Part shown: positions 56,659 to 62,136 of the stretch, piece after piece | How positions within the stretch are numbered: the first letter of the stretch is position 1 | Layout of the letters: each line of letters begins with the position of its first letter | Source: Prosthecobacter debontii | GTDB lineage: Bacteria; Verrucomicrobiota; Verrucomicrobiia; Verrucomicrobiales; Akkermansiaceae | Length of the DNA stretch: 62,136 bases | Direction: 5' to 3' | Assembly (NCBI GenBank): GCA_945869465.1 | Contig: CAMBPB010000008.1 | Location: 1-62,136, forward strand | The notes under the pieces: generated by a model | What the model was told of the DNA's origin: nothing | Databases searched by the model: none | Seen by the model: only the letters and a program-made list of their open reading frames with translations | Made by a program: the position numbers and the translations under genes

Positions 56659-57882
56659 TCAAGCAACGCGGAATGTTTCCGCCTGTTCCCGCGTCAGCTC
56701 GACAACGTGCCACGGCAGGCCATGGGCGTTGAGGTCGGCCATGAAGGCGTCGGGATCGTGTTGTTCCATGTTCCAGACGCCGGGTTTGCGCCAGGAGCCG
56801 GCCAGCAGTTGTTTGGCGCCGATCATCGCTGGCACGCCGGTGGTGTAGGAAATCGCCTGCGAGCCGACTTCCGCGAAGCAGGCCTCGTGGTCACAGATGT
56901 TGAACACGTAGATGGCCTTGAAATGCCCGTCCTTGAGGCCGGTGATGACGTTGCCGATGCAGGTGCGGCCGGTGGTGGATTTGCCGAGATCCCCGGGATC
57001 GGGCAGGACCGCTTTGAGGAATTGCAGCGGGACGATTTCCACGCCGTTGAAGAGCACCGGGTCGATGCGGGTCATGCCGACGTTTCCGAGCACTTCGAGA
57101 TGTTTCAAGTAATTGGGTGAGAACGACATCCAGAACTGGGCCCGGCGGATGGTGGGGATGTGTTTGACCAGCGATTCGAGCTCCTCGTGATACATCCGGT
57201 AGATCTCGAAGGTGCCGACGTTTTCCGGGCAGGTGAACGCTTGGTGAAGCGACATCGGCGGGGTTTCGACGAAGGACCCGTTTTCATAGTGACGGCACTC
57301 GGCGGTGACTTCGCGGATGTTGATTTCCGGGTTGAAATTGGTGGCGAAGGCCTTGCCGTGTTGGCCGCCATTCACGTCGATGATGTCGAGCGTGTGGATT
57401 TCGTCGAAATGGTGTTTGAGCGCCCAGGCGGTGAACACATTGGTCACGCCGGGGTCAAAACCCGAGCCGAGCAGGGCCGAGAGTCCGGCCTTTTCGAAAC
57501 GCTCCTGATAGTCCCACTGCCAGGAATACTCGAACTTCGCGACCTCCTTCGGTTCGTAATTCGCGGTGTCCATGTAGTCGCAACCCGCCAAGAGACAAGC
57601 GTCCATCAGGTGGAGGTCCTGATAGGGCAGGGCCACGTTGATCAGCAGTTTGGCGCCGGTCCTGCGGATCAGCTCGGCGGTTTCCCCGGCGTTGTCGGCG
57701 TCCACCTTGGCGGTGGCGATGGTGCGTCCGGTCCGCTGTTTCACCTCGGCGGCGATCGCGTCGCACTTCGAGAGGGTTCGCGAGGCGAGGGTGATTTCCC
57801 CGAAGATTTCGGGGACCATGGCGCACTTGTGGGCGACGACGTTGCCGACTCCGCCGGCTCCGATGATAAGGATTTGGTTCAT
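56659..57882 (-). CDS. Carboxynorspermidine dehydrogenase-type (saccharopine dehydrogenase family)
   Basis: A 407-residue NAD(P)-dependent enzyme. It begins ILIIGAGGVGNVVAHKCAM, a dinucleotide fold. Family segments are LPYQDLHLMDACLLAGCDYMDTANYEP (quoted in part: LHLMDACLLAGCDYMDTA), SALLGSGFDPGVTNVF and IDVNGGQHGKAFATNFNPE. This is the carboxy(nor)spermidine synthase type, used in the alternative polyamine route from diaminopropane or putrescine with aspartate semialdehyde. The decarboxylase partner (NspC) is not in the window. The start is at 57882. Confidence 0.88.
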   Translation of the reverse strand: MNQILIIGAGGVGNVVAHKCAMVPEIFGEITLASRTLSKCDAIAAEVKQRTGRTIATAKVDADNAGETAELIRRTGAKLLINVALPYQDLHLMDACLLAGCDYMDTANYEPKEVAKFEYSWQWDYQERFEKAGLSALLGSGFDPGVTNVFTAWALKHHFDEIHTLDIIDVNGGQHGKAFATNFNPEINIREVTAECRHYENGSFVETPPMSLHQAFTCPENVGTFEIYRMYHEELESLVKHIPTIRRAQFWMSFSPNYLKHLEVLGNVGMTRIDPVLFNGVEIVPLQFLKAVLPDPGDLGKSTTGRTCIGNVITGLKDGHFKAIYVFNICDHEACFAEVGSQAISYTTGVPAMIGAKQLLAGSWRKPGVWNMEQHDPDAFMADLNAHGLPWHVVELTREQAETFRVA

Positions 57883-58062
57883 GATCGTGGCAGGCACAAG
57901 GGGTGGGGGAAACCGGCGGCGCTGGCAAGCCGGAAGCATTCAGCCAGCGGCCATGAGGTGTTCCGTGTCTCCGACGCTCCTGCCAATTTTCCCGACAACT
58001 TTTGCATCGCACGGCGTTTTCTTCCCTGCGAGGCTGTCGCCGCCGCAAAACCAAGAAGCTTC
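57883..58062. promoter_or_regulatory. Divergent intergenic region upstream of gspG
   Basis: A 180-bp gap between the polyamine gene and the pseudopilin operon, which diverge. It must hold both promoters, but I could not pick out convincing -35/-10 pairs. Confidence 0.35.
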
Positions 58063-58503
58063 ATGAGAATTCACCCATTATCCGTCCAGATCCGCCGCAA
58101 TTCCGGTTTCACCCTGCTTGAAATGGTCATCGTGCTTGGCATCATCGCCATGATTCTCGGTGGCGCGATTTTCGCCATGCGCGGCATCGGTGATGCGGCG
58201 AAACTCCGGCAGGTGGAATCCGACTTCAAGAGTTTCCAGAGTGCCTTTGCGATGTACAAGCTCAACGCGGGGACCTACCCGACCACGCAGCAGGGATTCC
58301 GGGCCTTGGTGGAAAAGCCGTCGAGCACGCCGGTGCCCCGCCGGTGGGTGCAAGTGATGAGCAAGGTCCCGCTGGATCCGTGGGACAGCGACTATATTTA
58401 CCGCTTCCCCGGCAAAAAGCGGGCCAACGAATTTGAAATGATCAGCAAAGGCCCGGATGGCATGGAAAACTCGGCAGATGATCTCAGCAGTCAAGACGAC
58501 TAA
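58063..58503 (+). CDS. Type II secretion major pseudopilin GspG
   Basis: A 146-residue pseudopilin. The prepilin peptidase site is SGFTLLEMVIVLGIIAMILG, cleaved before Phe with Glu at +5. The C-terminal part has the GspG signature: TYPTTQQGFRALVEKP, VPLDPWDSDYIYRFPG and FEMISKGPDGMENSADDL, the last being the Ca2+-binding loop. GspG forms the shaft of the periplasmic pseudopilus that drives protein secretion. It is first of a tightly overlapping operon (G-H-I-J-K-L). Confidence 0.95.
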   Translation: MRIHPLSVQIRRNSGFTLLEMVIVLGIIAMILGGAIFAMRGIGDAAKLRQVESDFKSFQSAFAMYKLNAGTYPTTQQGFRALVEKPSSTPVPRRWVQVMSKVPLDPWDSDYIYRFPGKKRANEFEMISKGPDGMENSADDLSSQDD

Positions 58504-59035
58504 ATCCCCGCGGGGCTTCACGCTCATCGAGATCGTGATGGTCCTCGCCATCGCGGCCATCATCATGGGCGGTGCAGTAGGAATGATGGTCTTTTCATCC
58601 GACGAACATGCGTTGCGCAACGCCTCGGGAGAGATCGAAGTGCTCGCCAAGCGCGCCCGCACGATCGCCATGCTTCACCAGACGCCTTACGCGCTTGAAT
58701 TCCGCGAAGGAGTGGTGCGCCTGCTGCCGCTGGCTCAGGCGGGAAATATCGAGCGGCGCACCGCGGGTGGCCGCCGCGTTGGCGGTGAACCCGTTGAACA
58801 GGCCGGAGAACATCAACAATATGTCTTGAAGGGCGGCACGAACGTGCTAGTCCGTCGCTGGGATTCCCTGGAATGGCTGCCGGCGGTCAAAGATTCGATC
58901 CACGTCTGGCGTTTCGATCCGACCGGGCTTTGCGAACCGATCTCGGTGCGCCTCGTGCTCGACAAGAGCTGGTCGGAGGACACCTATCACCCGCTCACCG
59001 CGAGCGTCCGCAACAGCCAGCTTGAAGCCCGATGA
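58478..59035 (+). CDS. Minor pseudopilin GspH-like
   Basis: A 185-residue pseudopilin with the cleavage motif RGFTLIEIVMVLAIAAIIMG (Glu at +5) and a mostly beta C-terminal domain. The start at 58478 lies inside the gspG end and is coupled to it. GspH proteins sit just under the pseudopilus tip. The assignment rests on order and size more than on specific motifs. Confidence 0.8.
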   Translation: MISAVKTTKSPRGFTLIEIVMVLAIAAIIMGGAVGMMVFSSDEHALRNASGEIEVLAKRARTIAMLHQTPYALEFREGVVRLLPLAQAGNIERRTAGGRRVGGEPVEQAGEHQQYVLKGGTNVLVRRWDSLEWLPAVKDSIHVWRFDPTGLCEPISVRLVLDKSWSEDTYHPLTASVRNSQLEAR

Positions 59036-59442
59036 CTTGCATCGTCCAGCACCGTCGCCGCGGATTCCTTCTCCTTGAGATGGTCCTCGCACTGGCGGTG
59101 TTTGGCATCGCCGCCACCGGTTTTGCGGTGGCCCTTCACCGGATGGCGGCCGTGGCCGCACTGGCCCAGAGCGAATTGCGGATCACCCGCATCCTCGACA
59201 GCGCGCTCGACGAAACCATTTCCCTGCCGGTGTTGGAGGAAGGCTCGACCAACTCCACCGTCGGCGAAACCGGCATCGAGCTCGACACGACCATCGAACT
59301 GCTGGACGAGATGGAAAACGAGGACGGCCAGCTTTTGCAGGAAATGTACCGCATCGAAATCAAGGCACGGTGGTTCGAGAACAGCGAATGGCAGGAGCGC
59401 ATCGTGGAAACCTGGCGGTATGGCCGCATGTATCAACCATGA
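59032..59442 (+). CDS. Minor pseudopilin GspI-like
   Basis: A 136-residue protein with RRGFLLLEMVLALAVFGIAA as the prepilin motif (Leu-rich variant with Glu at +5). An acidic central part (LLDEMENEDGQLLQEM) and the final RIVETWRYGRM follow. It overlaps gspH and gspJ by ATGA at both ends. GspI bridges the other minor pseudopilins in the tip complex. Confidence 0.78.
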   Translation: MTCIVQHRRRGFLLLEMVLALAVFGIAATGFAVALHRMAAVAALAQSELRITRILDSALDETISLPVLEEGSTNSTVGETGIELDTTIELLDEMENEDGQLLQEMYRIEIKARWFENSEWQERIVETWRYGRMYQP

Positions 59443-60248
59443 GTCCCTCACCCGTCAGACCCCGCCATTCCGGCTTCACGCTGCTCGAGCTCGTGCTCGC
59501 GATGGGCTTGCTCGCGATCATTGTGGGCATGGTGTTTGGCACGGCCCGCACCTCGCTGGCACTGGGCAACTCGATCGTGGAATCCCAGAATGAGGAAATG
59601 CTGCACCAGGCGTTTTTCGAGCTGCTCGGCCAGCGTTTTTCCGCGTTGCCGGGCAACACCCGCTTCGATTTGAAAGTGGACGATTCCGGCTCCCATTACA
59701 TTTCCGACATCACCCTGCAAAACGTCCCAATGGGCTTCACCTGGGGCGGCCAGGAACGCATCGCCAAGGCGGTGCAGATTTCCACGGTGAAACGCCGCAG
59801 CGGCTATCTGGACATCGTGCTGAAGTTTTACGAAAACGAAATCCTGGAGGGCGCCGAGTCCACTTTTGGCAGCTCGCTCGACAAAGGACCGTTCGCCGAA
59901 ATCGTGTTGCTCGAAGACGTCGCGTTTTTCGAGTGGCGGGTCTTGGACGGCCGCTCGATGGAGTGGCAATACGATTGGGAAATCGCCGGGCGTCTGCCGC
60001 TGCAAATCGAACTGACGATGGCCATCGGCGCCAAGGGCGAGGAAATCCGGCAGATCTTTTGGCTGCCGCCCAAACAGAACCCGGAAGTATTGATGCGCCA
60101 ATTGCTGCAAGGCGGGGCTGCCGGCGGGGTGGGTGGTGCCGGCGGGGTGGGTGGTGCTGGCGGAACCGGTGGAAACCCTGTGGTCATTCCCGGCGGTGGA
60201 GTCGGCGGCGTGACGATTCCCGGTGCCGGCGGTGGAGGTGAGAAGTAG
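59439..60248 (+). CDS. Minor pseudopilin GspJ-like with Gly-rich tail
   Basis: A 269-residue pseudopilin. SGFTLLELVLAMGLLAIIVG is the prepilin motif. The globular domain (to about residue 220) resembles GspJ. Beyond it is a tail of Gly, Ala, Val and Pro (GGVGGAGGVGGAGGTGG and GGGVGGVTIPGAGGGG), encoded by two perfect 18-bp repeats and degenerate copies. Such a tail is unusual in a minor pseudopilin and would extend from the tip. The operon continues nine bases later with gspK. Confidence 0.8.
   Translation: MSPSPVRPRHSGFTLLELVLAMGLLAIIVGMVFGTARTSLALGNSIVESQNEEMLHQAFFELLGQRFSALPGNTRFDLKVDDSGSHYISDITLQNVPMGFTWGGQERIAKAVQISTVKRRSGYLDIVLKFYENEILEGAESTFGSSLDKGPFAEIVLLEDVAFFEWRVLDGRSMEWQYDWEIAGRLPLQIELTMAIGAKGEEIRQIFWLPPKQNPEVLMRQLLQGGAAGGVGGAGGVGGAGGTGGNPVVIPGGGVGGVTIPGAGGGGEK
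60120..60170. repeat. Tandem repeat coding the GspJ Gly-rich tail
   Basis: Two exact copies of an 18-bp unit (60120-60137 and 60138-60155) and a partial third. Each unit encodes six residues. Repeat number could change by slippage without breaking the frame. Confidence 0.85.
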
Positions 60249-60256
60249 AGCAAGCC

Positions 60257-61198
60257 ATGAGTTTCCGCATCTCCCACACCCGAACATCCCGTCGTGGCGC
60301 CGCGCTCATGGCGGTGCTGTGGCTGATCGCGATTCTGGCAATGGCCTGTATTGCGGCGCTGCGGGTGATTTCTTTCGATATGGAAATCGCCAGCTCGAAG
60401 ATCCACGGCTCCCGAGCCTGGCAGATCGCCGAGATGGGCATTGCGGTCGGCTCCAATCCCGCCGTGAAACGCGCCGACCCGATCCTGCGGCAGTTGAACC
60501 GCGACACCGGCGAAGGCTTCGAGGTCCGGCTCACCACCGAGGGCGCGCGCTTCAACCTCAACGCCATCCTCCTGCAAGATGACAAAGCCCTGCTCCGCGA
60601 GATTTTTTCCTTATGGGGACTCGAACTCGAAGACGCGCAAGCCGTCGCCGATGCCCTGGGTGATTGGGTGGACGCGGATGACGAGGTGGCCCTCAACGGC
60701 GCGGAAAAAGAGGACTACGAAAAAGCCGGGCGCGTGAATCAGCCGTTCAACCGCCCGTTTTACGACATCAGCGAAGCCCGTCTGGTCCGCGGCATGAACC
60801 TCGTCGAGGCGGTGCGTCCCGATTGGCGGGAGTGGTTCACCGTCTGGAGCGGCGGGGCGCTCGACCTCAACGAAGCGAACGCCGAAATGATCGCCGCGGC
60901 GGCGGAATGCCAACTCGAGCAAGCCGATCTCATCCCGGAAACCGTCCGTGGTGCCGACGGCCAGCGCGATACCGAAGACGACGCGCCTTTTCAAAATGCC
61001 GCCGCCGCGCTTGATCTTTTGGGAATTGATACGGAAGGTCGTCCCGATCTCGCCCGGCGCTTCACGGTGAACGATGCGACCACCCGCATCGAAAGCATCG
61101 GCTACGCGGCGGGAGCCAAACGCAAAATCAACGTCATCGTCCGCAACCGCACCGGCAAACCGGCCCTCCTAGAACGCACTGAAGAAATCATCCCGTGA
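60257..61198 (+). CDS. Type II secretion minor pseudopilin GspK
   Basis: A 313-residue protein, larger than the other pseudopilins as expected for GspK, which caps the pseudopilus. The prepilin region is RRGAALMAVLWLIAILAMAC; GspK typically lacks the Glu at +5, as here. The helical domain includes AQAVADALGDWVDADDEV and LNEANAEMIAAAAE. It is coupled to the next gene by a GTGA overlap. Confidence 0.88.
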   Translation: MSFRISHTRTSRRGAALMAVLWLIAILAMACIAALRVISFDMEIASSKIHGSRAWQIAEMGIAVGSNPAVKRADPILRQLNRDTGEGFEVRLTTEGARFNLNAILLQDDKALLREIFSLWGLELEDAQAVADALGDWVDADDEVALNGAEKEDYEKAGRVNQPFNRPFYDISEARLVRGMNLVEAVRPDWREWFTVWSGGALDLNEANAEMIAAAAECQLEQADLIPETVRGADGQRDTEDDAPFQNAAAALDLLGIDTEGRPDLARRFTVNDATTRIESIGYAAGAKRKINVIVRNRTGKPALLERTEEIIP

Positions 61199-62136
61199 GC
61201 AAACATATTGAAAACGTGCTTCTCGTCCCGGGTGAAACCGGTTGGGAAATCTGGACCGAACGGAGCGAAGGTGGCTTCACCCTCCGCAATGCGACCGGGA
61301 TCGCGCGCGCCGGCGATCTCACGGGAATCCCGGCGGGCGATCTTTCCATGCTGTTTTCGGTGGTGTCCCTCACCGCCGTGCCGATGCGGGTGACCAGCGA
61401 GGATGACGCGCTGTTTCCCGATCTGGCCGCCCTTCATGCCGAGCGCCTCGGCCTCCGGCCCGATCCGCTGGCCGGCCAGCTCACCGATGTGTTTGTCATC
61501 GCCCGCGAGCCGGAAAACACCGCCTTGCTCGCGGTGTTCCTGCGCTCTCCGGCCGATGGCGACTTGCCGCCCCGCGGCCCCAAGAGTTTCGATATCTCCG
61601 CCCGCGCCTATCCGGTGACCGGCAGTCCCCTGGCCATCTGGCGGGAATTCGGCCGCTGGGTGTTCGCCGTCTTTCATCAGGGGAAACTGGTTTACTGCCA
61701 GGCAACCTCCGTCGATGCCACCCAACCCGACGAATCGCTGGCCCGGGAAATCCGCATGTCGCTCATCCAGTTGGCTATGCAGGGGCTGGAGGTCGAACCC
61801 TCGCGAGTCCTGGTCTGGACCAGCAACCCCGACATCAATCCGTCCGCTTTTTTCGCGACGTTCAAGGCCCCGGTGGAGGTCCATCCTCGGCCGACGCCCG
61901 TTCTGCCCGCTCCGCTGAGCAAATTGTTGCCCGCGGACGTCCGTGCCGCCCGGCGGGTCGCGCTTCGCCGCCGCAACATCACTCTTGGCGTGGCTGCGGC
62001 TGCCGTCATTTATCTGGGCCTCAGCGGGTGGTTTGGATACGGCCTGTGGCAAAGCACCCAGGAAACTCAGAAACTCCTCAAACAAGCCGAGGCCGCCGCT
62101 CCCCAAGGCGAAGAGTATGCCGCTCACATCGCCAAG
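61195..62136 (+). CDS. GspL-like protein, cut by the right edge
   Basis: An open frame of 314 codons with no stop in the window. It starts at GTG 61195, overlapping the gspK stop. A cytoplasmic part of about 260 residues is followed by a membrane segment (ITLGVAAAAVIYLGLSGWFG, about 262-281) and the start of a periplasmic helix. This matches the GspL layout (actin-like domain, TM, periplasmic domain), though the actin-like motifs are weak. GspL would anchor the secretion ATPase GspE. The rest lies beyond the window. Confidence 0.7.
   Translation, partial: MSKHIENVLLVPGETGWEIWTERSEGGFTLRNATGIARAGDLTGIPAGDLSMLFSVVSLTAVPMRVTSEDDALFPDLAALHAERLGLRPDPLAGQLTDVFVIAREPENTALLAVFLRSPADGDLPPRGPKSFDISARAYPVTGSPLAIWREFGRWVFAVFHQGKLVYCQATSVDATQPDESLAREIRMSLIQLAMQGLEVEPSRVLVWTSNPDINPSAFFATFKAPVEVHPRPTPVLPAPLSKLLPADVRAARRVALRRRNITLGVAAAAVIYLGLSGWFGYGLWQSTQETQKLLKQAEAAAPQGEEYAAHIAK

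Overview
This is a GC-rich stretch of bacterial chromosome from a diderm (Gram-negative) organism. Two LpxL-type lipid A acyltransferases, a type II secretion pseudopilin operon, an MsbA-type ABC remnant and many Sec signal peptides show the double membrane. The small families present (ELM1-like proteins, DUF2167, DUF6580, DUF1800 and DUF2071 remnants, EF-hand proteins with Pro-rich linkers, an exported protein with a DFDNDGYNNLTEWAL segment) together suggest Verrucomicrobiota, perhaps a Luteolibacter-like member. That placement is inference; there is no rRNA gene in the window.

Layout. 0.2-3.7 kb: an OmpR/histidine kinase pair facing two secreted EF-hand proteins, with a candidate response-regulator box between them. 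4.1-13.2 kb: housekeeping genes (lepA, an S4 RNA-binding protein, a NagZ-like hydrolase, an RsmC-like methyltransferase, an RsuA-like pseudouridine synthase) with exported proteins of unknown role and a small patch of gene remnants at 6.8-7.2 kb. 13.2-28.5 kb: a cell-surface glycan/LPS region. It starts with a scar holding a YrbL fragment, an ATPase fragment and a broken glycosyltransferase. Next come a fused BrnT-BrnA toxin-antitoxin ORF and a plus-strand operon (glycosyltransferase, pyruvyl transferase, methyltransferase, DUF115-like). Converging on it is a long minus-strand operon: chrA, then two tandem copies of an acyltransferase-glycosyltransferase module, FkbM, a methyltransferase, an ELM1-like protein and a sulfotransferase. 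The second glycosyltransferase copy is a chimera ending in an ABC ATPase domain.

28.5-41 kb: a peptidase-like protein, nth, a flavin oxidoreductase, DUF2167, mnmG with three parS-like palindromes, then the pyruvate dehydrogenase genes pdhA-pdhB and pdhC, separated by a decayed DoxX/DUF2071 locus and small lipoproteins. 41-48 kb: two short-chain reductases, an acyl carrier protein and a flippase-like membrane protein, a CvfB-like RNA-binding protein, a truncated fasciclin gene, a thioredoxin-family protein and a MoeB-rhodanese fusion. 48-55 kb: gyrB-gyrA and rnd. 55-62 kb: an exported protein, a carboxynorspermidine dehydrogenase-type enzyme and a gspGHIJKL-type operon that runs off the right edge.

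The best candidates for something unusual are the glycosyltransferase-ABC chimera inside a duplicated lipid A-type module, the toxin-antitoxin fusion apparently caused by loss of one tetranucleotide repeat unit, and the trio of parS-like sites spaced about 0.8 kb apart in and next to mnmG. No CRISPR array, insertion sequence, tRNA or rRNA gene was seen.
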